Shown here in pieces: positions 44,672-52,583 of a stretch of DNA of 64,000 nucleotides (the first letter of the stretch is position 1; each line of letters opens with the position of its first letter). The position numbers and the translations under genes were made by a program. The stretch covers positions 29,766 to 93,765 of the forward strand of contig CANKOY010000005.1 of assembly GCA_947484275.1 (NCBI GenBank). Direction: 5' to 3'. This DNA is from Planctomycetota bacterium (GTDB lineage: Bacteria; Planctomycetota; UBA1135; GCA-002686595). The notes under the pieces were generated by a model, which was not told the origin of the DNA, ran no database searches, and saw only the letters and a list, made by a program, of their open reading frames with translations.

Positions 44672-45832
44672 GTGCGAGAGTTGGAGAACAGTTTCGATTC
44701 TAGGGATGCCGTCGGTCCCAAGTCCATCGCAACCCGGGGCGGCTCTGCCAGAGCCGGGCTGCGGAGCGGTCGGGCTTTCCTGGGCGGGATTGCCGTCCTG
44801 TGCCTCGCTGGCTTGTGCGCGGCGCTGTGGCTGTGGATGGGCCAGTCCCAAACGCGGCCCCTCGATCCGAACATGCCCCAGACGTCCCTGCCTGAGAACT
44901 CCGCCGAGCGCCGGCCCGCGGGAGAAGATCTCGCGGGGCATCGCGATGGCGAACTGTCCATGCAACCGGCCCTGGGGTTTGGCCGCTCCCCGACCCATAC
45001 GCAGAGCGCGCCGGGCGTCTTCGACGAAACGCGTTTGGACGGGCGCGGACACATCCGCGGTTTTGTCCAGGCTGCGCCGGGAGTCGCGTTTCCTCAGGAA
45101 TGGGTTTTGAGCGTCGGGCCCTCCACCGGGCTGATCGGCCGAGAGCGCGCGGAAACCAGGCGTCTGGAATTCCACGGCGGCGAACAGGAGTTCGACCTGC
45201 CGGACCTGCCCTTCGGAGGGTACATGCTGCGCGCCACTGCATTCGGCCTGGCGAGCGGCGAACAACATATGCTTCTGGCGCGACCGAACGAGCGCGAACT
45301 GTACGTAGTGATGCAGCTCGAAGTCACGGCCTTCGTCGAAGGCAGCGTGCGCTACGAAGACTCCACGCCGGCTGTGGGCTTGGCGCTCGCGCTCGAGCCA
45401 CGCTCCGCGGGAACGCGAGTCCTGGCCACCAGCGGCGAGTACGGCGATTTCCTCTTCACGGACGTCAAGTCTGGCGCCTACACATTGCACATCGGCTCAC
45501 CCGAGAATCCCGTGCGCGAACCGATCGAGGTCAATGTCGGCGGATCGCCGGAGCGGCTTGCAGACGTGACCGTACCCAAGATGTGCGAGCTTCTGGTGCG
45601 CACACTGCACGGTCCCGGTGCGCCGGCCACCGGCGTCAAGCTCGAGGGCTACGGCGACCACGGAGGCAGGGTCGCGGGAGAAACCAACGCCAACGGCGAG
45701 TACCGCGCACGCTTCCTGCCCGAGGGTCGCATTACCGTGATTGCGATCTTTCCGGACGGTGAGCGAGTCAAGGGGCGCAAGGTGGTCAGCCTAGAGGGAC
45801 TGGAATTGCTCGAGCTGGTTCGCACGCAGTGA
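44672..45832 (+). CDS. Membrane-anchored carboxypeptidase-regulatory-like (Cna B-type) protein
   Basis: About 386 residues from GTG 44672; the frame is open upstream, but earlier codons run through the divergent promoter region. One membrane helix near the N-terminus (RAFLGGIAVLCLAGLCAALW) makes it a single-pass protein. The exterior has Cna B/carboxypeptidase-regulatory-like beta-sandwich repeats (about 140-375): HIRGFVQAAPGVAFPQEW, FVEGSVRYEDSTPAVGLAL, DFLFTDVKSGAYTLHIGS and GEYRARFLPEGRITVIAIFP. Such folds usually mediate binding and have no catalytic residues. The MATE gene begins inside its stop (GTGA overlap), so they are coupled, but no functional link is known. Confidence 0.65.
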   Translation: MRELENSFDSRDAVGPKSIATRGGSARAGLRSGRAFLGGIAVLCLAGLCAALWLWMGQSQTRPLDPNMPQTSLPENSAERRPAGEDLAGHRDGELSMQPALGFGRSPTHTQSAPGVFDETRLDGRGHIRGFVQAAPGVAFPQEWVLSVGPSTGLIGRERAETRRLEFHGGEQEFDLPDLPFGGYMLRATAFGLASGEQHMLLARPNERELYVVMQLEVTAFVEGSVRYEDSTPAVGLALALEPRSAGTRVLATSGEYGDFLFTDVKSGAYTLHIGSPENPVREPIEVNVGGSPERLADVTVPKMCELLVRTLHGPGAPATGVKLEGYGDHGGRVAGETNANGEYRARFLPEGRITVIAIFPDGERVKGRKVVSLEGLELLELVRTQ

Positions 45833-47292
45833 CCTCGAAGCAGACCGTGGCCGGGGAAACGCCGGGCGCGCGAATCGGCGTGCGACACGTCGCGCAACTC
45901 GCCTGGCCCGCGGTGCTGTCGTACTTGCTCAGCAACGCGTACCGGATCAACGACCAGTTTTGGATCCAGGGACTGGGCCCAGAGGCCCAGGCCGCCGTGG
46001 GAGGAACGGTGTTCGTGGTGATCATGAACTTCAGCGTCGTGTTCCTCGCTGCGGGCGGGACCTTGGCGCTGGTGGCCCGCGCGAGTGGCGCACGCGATCT
46101 GGAGCGCCGTGACGCGCTCATCGCGAGTGCCATGGTGCTGTCCACGGCAATTTGGATTGTGCTGGCCTGCGTCGGCCCATTCGCCACGCCGCACATCGTC
46201 GAGTTCCTCGGCCTGCGCGGAGAAACGGCGACCTTTGCCACGGACTACTTGCGCACGCTGTACCTGTGCTCGCTGCCGTTGGTCCTCGCGCCTGCGCTCG
46301 ACCACGTGCTGATCGGCATCGGCAGCACGCGCGTGATGTGCTTGATGGAGTTATTGGCGGTCGCACTCCATTACCTCCTCGCGCCGATGCTGATTTACGG
46401 CGCGCGCGCGGCCGAGTTCAGCGATGCACCGCTGGCGAAGTTCGCTGGCGGCCTTGCGGGCGCGCTGGGCATCGAGGGCCATGGCATTGTCGGCGCGGCG
46501 TGGAGCGCAGCGCTCGCGCGCGCCATCAGCGTGACTCTAGGGTTGTTCGCCCTGCGACGACTCCACGGCGTGCGGCTTAGGAGTGCCTTCGCGCACGCCA
46601 GGCGTCTCGGCGGGCGCGCTTTGCTGGTACTCGACATTGCGCGCATCAGCCTGCCGGTGTCGCTGTCGATTGCGACATACGCAAGCGTGTATTGGGCGCT
46701 GATCAAATGGGTCGTGGTACCGCTCGGAGACGACGCACTCGCAGCCCTCGGCATCGGATTCACGGTGTTCGAGGGCGTCAGTTTCCCGCTCTTCCTCGGC
46801 GTTGCCATGGCCGGTGCGTCACTTGTGGGCCGTTCTCTCGGTGCAGGCCGAATCGACGAGGCACTCGACGCTGTACGCGGCGCGCGCAAGCTGTCGCTGG
46901 GGCTCGGCGTGTGCATCATGATTGCATTCTGGGTTTCGGCCGACGCCCTTGCGCCACTGTTCAGTCCGGACCTCGGTGTGCAGCGCGAAGTGATCGGCTA
47001 CGTCACGATCATCAGTTTTTCCCAAGTGTTCGTCGCTATCGAGGCGGCCAACGAAAAGGTGCTGCTCGGCGCGGGCTACACGCGTCCGGCCATGTGGGTC
47101 AGCATGCTTGGGAACGGCCTGCGCGTTCCGCTGGCTTGGCTGCTCGCGATCCAATTCGATTTCGGAGTCCACGGCGTTTGGTGGGCGATCAATCTCACCA
47201 GCGCCTTGAAAGCCAGCTTGCAATTCGCGCTCGTTGCGCGTGGGCGGTGGCTCGTGGCACCGATCGCGGTTGCATCGGGCGCGCGGACCTGA
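45829..47292 (+). CDS. MATE family efflux transporter
   Basis: 487 residues and about 12 hydrophobic segments. The N-terminus is polar, followed by AQLAWPAVLSYLLSNAYRIN, DQFWIQGLGPEAQAAVGGTV and VVFLAAGGTLALVARASGAR, which match MATE helices 1-3, where the conserved Asp/Pro-type residues and Gly-rich turns lie. The second half repeats the pattern (SLPVSLSIATYASVYWALI, VFEGVSFPLFLGVAMAGAS). MATE proteins expel drugs or metabolites using Na+ or H+ gradients; the substrate is unknown. The GTG start overlaps the upstream stop. A promoter-like element for the next gene lies at the end of this frame. Confidence 0.88.
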   Translation: MTSKQTVAGETPGARIGVRHVAQLAWPAVLSYLLSNAYRINDQFWIQGLGPEAQAAVGGTVFVVIMNFSVVFLAAGGTLALVARASGARDLERRDALIASAMVLSTAIWIVLACVGPFATPHIVEFLGLRGETATFATDYLRTLYLCSLPLVLAPALDHVLIGIGSTRVMCLMELLAVALHYLLAPMLIYGARAAEFSDAPLAKFAGGLAGALGIEGHGIVGAAWSAALARAISVTLGLFALRRLHGVRLRSAFAHARRLGGRALLVLDIARISLPVSLSIATYASVYWALIKWVVVPLGDDALAALGIGFTVFEGVSFPLFLGVAMAGASLVGRSLGAGRIDEALDAVRGARKLSLGLGVCIMIAFWVSADALAPLFSPDLGVQREVIGYVTIISFSQVFVAIEAANEKVLLGAGYTRPAMWVSMLGNGLRVPLAWLLAIQFDFGVHGVWWAINLTSALKASLQFALVARGRWLVAPIAVASGART

Positions 47293-47299
47293 CTACACT
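47270..47299 (+). promoter_or_regulatory. Sigma70-like promoter for the FabZ-like gene
   Basis: TTGCAT (47270-47275), 18 bases, then TACACT (47294-47299). An AGGAG (47321-47325) Shine-Dalgarno sequence lies 8 bases before the TTG start of the following gene. Confidence 0.45.
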
Positions 47300-47333
47300 C
47301 ACAGCTCCCTTTCCCCCACCAGGAGACTCATCG

Positions 47334-47813
47334 TTGGCCACTCCCTCGCTCGTCGATCTCGACACGCTCGACTTGACGCAGATCGTGCACGGCAAGGACA
47401 CCATCCGGCGCTACTGCAAGCAGCGGGGACGGCTGGAGATGCTCGACGGCATCGTGCACGAGGACCACGCCGCGAATCTGATCATCGGCTACCACGACAT
47501 TCGCGAGGATGCCTGGTGGGCGCCGGATCACATTCCCGGACGACCGATCTTCCCTGGGGTGCTGCACGCAGAGGGCGCGGCGCAGCTGTGCAGTTTCGAT
47601 TTCCTGCGCCGCAATCCCTCGTTCGGTGACAAGTTCATCGGCTTCGCGGGCCTGAACGACACGCGCTTCCGCGGCCTGGTGCTTCCCGGATCGCGACTTT
47701 TTTGGGCCGGACGGATGCACCGCATGCGCTCGGGCATGTTCACCTACAAGACCCAGGGCTTCGTCGGCCGCGACTTGGTTTTCGAGACCGAAGTCATGGG
47801 AGTGGTGCTCTGA
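47334..47813 (+). CDS. FabZ-like 3-hydroxyacyl-ACP dehydratase
   Basis: 159 residues starting at TTG 47334, supported by the AGGAG upstream. It is a hotdog fold with the FabZ signature DHIPGRPIFPGVLHAEGAAQ, in which the His of DHIPG and the Glu of HAEGAAQ are the usual catalytic pair. The N-terminal extension (SLVDLDTLDLTQIVHGKDT) is longer than in standard FabZ. FabZ dehydrates 3-hydroxyacyl-ACP in fatty acid synthesis; a second role in lipid A or polyketide-like pathways is possible. It stands between the MATE gene and a sulfatase-type gene, with no other fatty acid genes nearby. Confidence 0.75.
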   Translation: MATPSLVDLDTLDLTQIVHGKDTIRRYCKQRGRLEMLDGIVHEDHAANLIIGYHDIREDAWWAPDHIPGRPIFPGVLHAEGAAQLCSFDFLRRNPSFGDKFIGFAGLNDTRFRGLVLPGSRLFWAGRMHRMRSGMFTYKTQGFVGRDLVFETEVMGVVL

Positions 47814-47848
47814 GCCGCCGCCCTAGAACACGAGGGCGATTCTCGAAT

Positions 47849-47854
47849 TACACT
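47849..47854 (+). promoter_or_regulatory. -10-like element before the sulfatase-type gene
   Basis: TACACT, ending 6 bases before the ATG at 47861, with no Shine-Dalgarno sequence between. Suggests a leaderless mRNA. No convincing -35 box. Confidence 0.35.
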
Positions 47855-47860
47855 GAAGCA

Positions 47861-49486
47861 ATGGGAATCCTGAGCGTGCAACTTGCCCGGACAGTAGCAG
47901 CGATCCTCAGCCTGGCCGCGCTCTTGACCCAGTGCAGTGATCCTGCGCCACTGCGACCCAAGCACGTGGTGCTGATCGTCGTCGACACCCTGCGGGCCGA
48001 TCACCTGTCCACCTACGGCTACCGCCGGCCGACTTCCCCGGAACTGGACAAGCTCGCCAAGTCCGGTGTGGTTTTCGAGCAGGCTGCAAGCCAGGGATCG
48101 TGGACCGTGCCGAGCATGGTCTCGATGATGACCGGAGCTTACCTCTCGGAAGAATTGATGCGCGTCCCCGAGGAGCAGGCGACTGTGGCGCAGGTGTTCC
48201 AGCGCGGCGGATTCGCCACAGGCGCGTTCATCTACAACGATGTGATCGACATCGACGCGGGCTTCCAGCCGGGCTTCGAACTGTTCGAATTCAAGGACGC
48301 GCCCTACGGCCCGATCGACAAGATTGCCGCGTGGTTTGCGGCGAACAAGGGGCGCAAGTCCTTCACGTATATCCACCTCAACGAGGCCCACGACCCCTAC
48401 GCTCCGCCCAGCGAATACGACCGCTTCGTGCGCGAGAAGGACTCGATCCCCGCGGCGCGCCTGGAGTACTACCGCGAGATCACGCGCGATCTGAAGCTCG
48501 CGGAGTTTGATCGCAACATCCAGCACATCAACGAGCAGATTGGCGGCTACGACGACGACGTTGCCTATTCCGACGCGCACATCGGCAGGATCCTCACGGC
48601 CCTGCGCGCCGGCGGTGAGTGGGAGGAGACCGCGATCGTGATCGCAGCGGACCACGGCGAGGGCCTATGGACCCGGCCGCAGTTCATGACGAGCTCGCGC
48701 GCGGCGGCCTTGCGCCGCGGCGACAAGCCGTCGATCTCGAACACGCTTCAGATGACCCACGGCAATCTGGTCAACGTGGAATTAGTGCACGTGCCCTTGA
48801 TCATGGTCGCTCCGGGAATGCCCAAGGGTGTGCGCGTGAAGCCGTGGGTGGAGAACGTGGACATCGCGCCGACGCTTCTGGAATTGTGCGACCTGCCGCT
48901 CCCCCCCAGCTTCAAGGGCGCGAGCTTGCTGCCGCTTTGGAACGAGCCCGAAGTCATCGCGCACCAAAAGCGCGGCTCCTTCTCGCACACGCGTCTGGTA
49001 TCGAGCTTCCTCGATCAGGATGGCTTCCAGCTGATTCTCCCCACGCCCTTGGGGGAATGTCAGTTCGATCTCGAGCCCGAGCTGTACGACCTCCGCACGG
49101 ATCCCGAGGCGCGCGTCAATCTCGCCAAGACGAGCCCCGACGTGGTCAGACGCTTGTCTGACGAAGTCAAGTCGCGGCTCTCCATCGGAATTTCTGAGTA
49201 CCAGGTGCCCAGCGCGGGCCAGCTGAGCAAGCTCAATGCCCTGGGCTACATCGACGCGAACATCGTCAACACGCTCGCCGCGACTTTCGCCAAGTTGAGC
49301 GTCGAGGAATTGCTAACTGAAATGGCCGATCCCAAGAACATCAACTGCCTGGTGCGGATCGAACTCCTGCGCTCCCTCGGCTCGCGCAAGCTGAACGACG
49401 AACAACGGGCGCAGTTGCATTCGATGCGCACTGCGGAGATCTCGAAGACGATCCAGGACGAGATTGACAGGGTCCTGGCGCAGTGA
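47861..49486 (+). CDS. Sulfatase-like hydrolase, non-formylglycine type
   Basis: 541 residues with a hydrophobic N-terminus ending LAALLTQCSD, a possible though weak lipobox. The superfamily core starts KHVVLIVVDTLRADHLSTYG (metal Asp pair). The position where sulfatases have C/S-x-P-x-R reads GSWTVPSMVSMMTG, so the formylglycine motif is missing and the likely nucleophile is Thr or Ser. AADHGEGLW is the later metal site. This fits phosphoethanolamine-transferase or phosphodiesterase relatives more than true sulfatases. The C-terminus is helical and ends with ISKTIQDEIDRVLAQ. Not linked to a sulfatase-maturase gene in the window. Confidence 0.7.
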   Translation: MGILSVQLARTVAAILSLAALLTQCSDPAPLRPKHVVLIVVDTLRADHLSTYGYRRPTSPELDKLAKSGVVFEQAASQGSWTVPSMVSMMTGAYLSEELMRVPEEQATVAQVFQRGGFATGAFIYNDVIDIDAGFQPGFELFEFKDAPYGPIDKIAAWFAANKGRKSFTYIHLNEAHDPYAPPSEYDRFVREKDSIPAARLEYYREITRDLKLAEFDRNIQHINEQIGGYDDDVAYSDAHIGRILTALRAGGEWEETAIVIAADHGEGLWTRPQFMTSSRAAALRRGDKPSISNTLQMTHGNLVNVELVHVPLIMVAPGMPKGVRVKPWVENVDIAPTLLELCDLPLPPSFKGASLLPLWNEPEVIAHQKRGSFSHTRLVSSFLDQDGFQLILPTPLGECQFDLEPELYDLRTDPEARVNLAKTSPDVVRRLSDEVKSRLSIGISEYQVPSAGQLSKLNALGYIDANIVNTLAATFAKLSVEELLTEMADPKNINCLVRIELLRSLGSRKLNDEQRAQLHSMRTAEISKTIQDEIDRVLAQ

Positions 49487-49495
49487 GCGCCGACC

Positions 49496-50395
49496 TCAAT
49501 CGTCCAGGTTCGAGCCCCAGGCTGCGGACGGACTCGGACGCGCGGGCGCGTCCTGGGCTTCGCTGCCCTCTTCGTCGAGGATCTGGGTCACGTCCAGTTC
49601 AAAGCACTCGCAGGGCGCGCCGATCAGGCCCGACAGCGAGGGACGCGTCGAGCCACCTTCGCCGCTGATCGCTTCCTTGACGTAGGTGCCGTGCTGCGTG
49701 CGCATGCGTACTTCCAGTCGAGCCGTGCCATCCACTGCGGGCTCGGCGGGTTCGGCTGAAATGAACTCGATCCAGCGCTCGCGATCGGCGTCCGCTCGCC
49801 GATGGGCCACGCGCTCGGGCGTGTGCTGCACGATAGCGGTGCGCTTTGAAATCATGCCCCTAACAACGGCGAGGTCGTAGGGCCCGCGCACGTCCACGAG
49901 GGCGCGATACTCCTTCGCGTGCTTGCTTTCCTTGACCACGCGCACGCGGCCCTTCTCCGTCCAATGCAAGCCGAGGACCTCGAGGCGGCCTTCGTTGCGA
50001 CGGTTGATTTCGGCCTCCACGGCCGCGAGGTCGACGTCGTGTTGCTTGGGACCGAGTAGCTCCATCACGAACGGCCTCCCGCCGCCGAGCATGCGCACGT
50101 TGACATCCTCGCGGCCTGCCCCGTGGAACTTGTTCTTGCGCGTCTTGAACGCGGCGCCCACGACCCAGCCGATCAGTTCCTGGACCGAGTCGCGCGTCAG
50201 TTTGCCGAAGCCCTCGCAGCGCGCGCACCCGCGACGGCGGCGGGGATGCCCCTTGCAGTCCGGGCAGAAGAACACGGTCTGCGGCAGATCGCGCGAGAGT
50301 TTGCGGTAGTGGCCTTCGATGAAGACCTTGACCTGCGGGAAGGCCTTGGCCGAATCGGATTGGCGCTGGCCAGGGGGCGTCTCTTGATCTTCCAT
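49496..50395 (-). CDS. pus10: tRNA pseudouridine synthase Pus10 (archaeal/eukaryotic type)
   Basis: 299 residues. The Pus10 core is clear: VFIEGHYRKLSRDLPQT, a zinc ribbon with Cys44, Cys47, Cys57 and Cys60 (CPDC and CARC), VQELIGWVV, and the catalytic GAGREDVNVRMLG with Asp97. Later come GRPFVMELL, EYRALVDV, AIVQHTPERVAHRRAD and HGTYVKEAISGEGGSTRPSL. The N-terminal THUMP-containing part of archaeal and human Pus10 is absent, so the protein is much shorter. Archaeal Pus10 makes pseudouridine 54 and 55 in tRNA. The homologue is uncommon in bacteria. It is divergent from lgt. Confidence 0.88.
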   Translation of the reverse strand: MEDQETPPGQRQSDSAKAFPQVKVFIEGHYRKLSRDLPQTVFFCPDCKGHPRRRRGCARCEGFGKLTRDSVQELIGWVVGAAFKTRKNKFHGAGREDVNVRMLGGGRPFVMELLGPKQHDVDLAAVEAEINRRNEGRLEVLGLHWTEKGRVRVVKESKHAKEYRALVDVRGPYDLAVVRGMISKRTAIVQHTPERVAHRRADADRERWIEFISAEPAEPAVDGTARLEVRMRTQHGTYVKEAISGEGGSTRPSLSGLIGAPCECFELDVTQILDEEGSEAQDAPARPSPSAAWGSNLDD

Positions 50396-50552
50396 GGAAT
50401 CTCGCGCGTGTTCGAAGCGCGACCGAACGAATAGAACGTTGGTGAGGTGCCGCGCGCAGGCGATTCCAGAGGGGAATTCTCGCGCAGGGGGCCGAACAGC
50501 ATAGCGGCGAGTCCCCGCCCCGCAACGCCGGCGTCGAATGGCGCACCAAATG

Positions 50553-50580
50553 CTGACTTCGCGCGGGCGGAGCCTACAAT
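50553..50580 (+). promoter_or_regulatory. Sigma70-like promoter of lgt
   Basis: CTGACT (50553-50558), 16 bases, then TACAAT (50575-50580). The predicted start point is about 18 bases upstream of the lgt ATG. Confidence 0.5.
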
Positions 50581-50604
50581 CCCGCGCTTCCCCGAGGCTC
50601 CTCC

Positions 50605-51462
50605 ATGCACCCCATCATCTTCACGGTCCCTGGGATCGACTTTCCCCTGCGCTCCTTCGGCCTGATGGTCGCAGTGGGGTTCCTCCTTGGGACCTGGATC
50701 CTTGGCCGATTCGTCCAGAGTGGCTCTCCGGATCCCAAGCGCGACCTGGAGCGCTACGGCGCGCTGCCTGTATGGGTCTTGATCGGAGTCGTGCTCGGCG
50801 CGCGCTGTCTCTACGTCATCGTCGAAGTTGCGGGTCAATCGAAGATCGGACAGGAGTACATCTCCGAGCCGTGGAAGATGTTGGCGATCTGGCAGGGTGG
50901 GCTTGTGATGTACGGCGGAATGTTCGGCGGGATGCTCGGCGGTGTGTTGTGCGCGCGCCGCTTGAAAATCCCGATCTGGAACGCACTGGACCTCGGTGTG
51001 ACCGCCGCGTTTTTCGGCCAGGCGGTCGGCCGCGTGGGATGTCTCATGGTGGGCGACGACTTCGGCTCGCGGGTTTCCGAGCAATGGAAGCACCTGCCGT
51101 TTCCGATCACGCTCACGGTCCCCAAGCCCCTGCCGCCGTTCAGCCTGTTCAATGAAGCGGACGCTGGACAAGTCCTGTGGGCGACGCAGCCGATGATGAC
51201 GATCAAGGCGCTGATCATCGGCTCGATCGGCCTGTGGATGCTCAAGCGTCGGCGCTACGCCGGGCAGGTAACGCTGGTCCTCGTGCTCGCCTACGCGATC
51301 CTGCGCAGCGTCGTGGAGGAATTCCGCGGCGACGAAATCCGCGGCCTGTGGTTCGGCGGCGTTTTGTCGACTTCGCAGTTGATCTCGATCGGTTCGGGGA
51401 CCATTGCCCTGGCGCTCATGCTCGCCTGGCGCAAACGGCGCGAAGCGGTCATCGCGTACTGA
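50605..51462 (+). CDS. lgt: Prolipoprotein diacylglyceryl transferase
   Basis: 285 residues with about seven membrane helices. Lgt transfers diacylglycerol from phosphatidylglycerol to the lipobox Cys of prolipoproteins. Family motifs are present: LRSFGLMVAVGFLLG, IWQGGLVMYGGMFGG, QAVGRVGCLMVGDDFG (the Gly-Arg-x-Gly-Cys segment that binds lipid), then RSVVEEFRGDE and GGVLSTSQLISI near the end. The start ATG follows a good promoter by about 25 bases. The gene is divergent from pus10 and upstream of the RNase HII-like gene. Confidence 0.95.
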   Translation: MHPIIFTVPGIDFPLRSFGLMVAVGFLLGTWILGRFVQSGSPDPKRDLERYGALPVWVLIGVVLGARCLYVIVEVAGQSKIGQEYISEPWKMLAIWQGGLVMYGGMFGGMLGGVLCARRLKIPIWNALDLGVTAAFFGQAVGRVGCLMVGDDFGSRVSEQWKHLPFPITLTVPKPLPPFSLFNEADAGQVLWATQPMMTIKALIIGSIGLWMLKRRRYAGQVTLVLVLAYAILRSVVEEFRGDEIRGLWFGGVLSTSQLISIGSGTIALALMLAWRKRREAVIAY

Positions 51463-51498
51463 GCCCCAAGTCCCCCGCGCAGGTCCCCCTCCAAGTCC

Positions 51499-52512
51499 AT
51501 GGTAGCCTCGCAGTCCGAATCCGCGGATCGCGTGACGTTCGCTGGCGTGGACGAAGCCGGGCTCGGGCCCCTGCTCGGCCCCCTGTGCTTTGGATACAGC
51601 GTTTTTAGCGCGCCCAAGGCTGCGGCTGATCTTTGGAAGACGCTCGATGCCTGCGTCACGCAGAGCGTGGGCTCAAGGCCAAGGGAATTCGTGGTGGCGG
51701 ACTCCAAGGTCGTCTTTTCGCGCAACGCCCGCGGAGCGCGCCGACTGGAGGCCACGGCCCTGGGATTCTTGACGCTGCTCGATTCGCGCCGGTCGCCGCC
51801 AGTGGACGGTCGCGCGGTGGCTTGGTGCAGTCCGCGCGAACTTGCCGTTGACGAGGCCACGATCGCAGCCCATCCCTGGTACGCGGCCTTGGATCAGGCG
51901 CTGCCGCGTCACCACGAGCGCGGCTCCCTGGAGCTCTCTGTCGAGCGCCTCGCGCGCACCTTGCAGGCGGCGCGCGTCGAATTGCTCGACGCCGGCGTGC
52001 GCGTCATTCCCGAGGGCCACCTGAACGCGAGCTTCGCGCGCACGGACAACAAGAGTCTCTCGGCCTGGCAGGAATTGGCGCCGATTCTGCGCCGCGTCTT
52101 CGATCTGCACGCGGCTGGCGGCCTGCGCCTCTCTGTCGATCGCCAGGGTGGTCGCTCGCACTACGGCCCCCTGCTCGTCGCCCTGTTTCCAGAATCGAAC
52201 ATCAAGCGCCTGCGCGAAACCGCTGCTCTATCGGCCTACGTCGTCACCGAGCGCAGCGGCCCGCGGCGCATGCGCGTGGTGTTCGCCGAGCGCGGCGAAG
52301 AAAAATCCTTCGCCATCGCCCTGGGCTCGTGCTTGGCGAAGTACGCGCGCGAACTGTGCATGGACGCCTTCAACCGGTCCTTCGCGCGCCATGACCCGGG
52401 CCTAACGCCGACAGCGGGCTACACCACCGATGGGCGGCGCTGGTTGGCCGATGCACAGAGCGCCCTGGCCGCAAGCGGTGTTCGTGGCGCCGATCTCGCA
52501 CGCTCGCGCTGA
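51499..52512 (+). CDS. RNase HII-like protein, enlarged
   Basis: 337 residues, longer than the usual 200. RNase HII signatures are recognisable: FAGVDEAGLGPLLGPLCFG (Asp/Glu metal residues), FVVADSKVV (in place of DSKKL), VDRQGGRSHYG and GSCLAKYARELCMDAFNRSF (compare AASIxAKVxRDRxM of RNase HII). RNase HII cleaves the RNA strand at ribonucleotides in DNA. The extra sequence, about residues 85-160, is inserted between the first and second metal sites. I would call it RNase HII-like, since activity is not sure. It lies between lgt and the UGM-like gene. Confidence 0.65.
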   Translation: MVASQSESADRVTFAGVDEAGLGPLLGPLCFGYSVFSAPKAAADLWKTLDACVTQSVGSRPREFVVADSKVVFSRNARGARRLEATALGFLTLLDSRRSPPVDGRAVAWCSPRELAVDEATIAAHPWYAALDQALPRHHERGSLELSVERLARTLQAARVELLDAGVRVIPEGHLNASFARTDNKSLSAWQELAPILRRVFDLHAAGGLRLSVDRQGGRSHYGPLLVALFPESNIKRLRETAALSAYVVTERSGPRRMRVVFAERGEEKSFAIALGSCLAKYARELCMDAFNRSFARHDPGLTPTAGYTTDGRRWLADAQSALAASGVRGADLARSR

Positions 52513-52583
52513 TTTCCGCCCACGAAGGGCGGGCTCGGAAGTGGCCGCGGCCAGGGTGCTCGGGTACCTTTCCTCACCCTCCC

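Noticed and set aside
50197..51171. Minus-strand frame of 324 codons opposite lgt and pus10 start
   Set aside because: It is the antisense of lgt; no domain is recognised.
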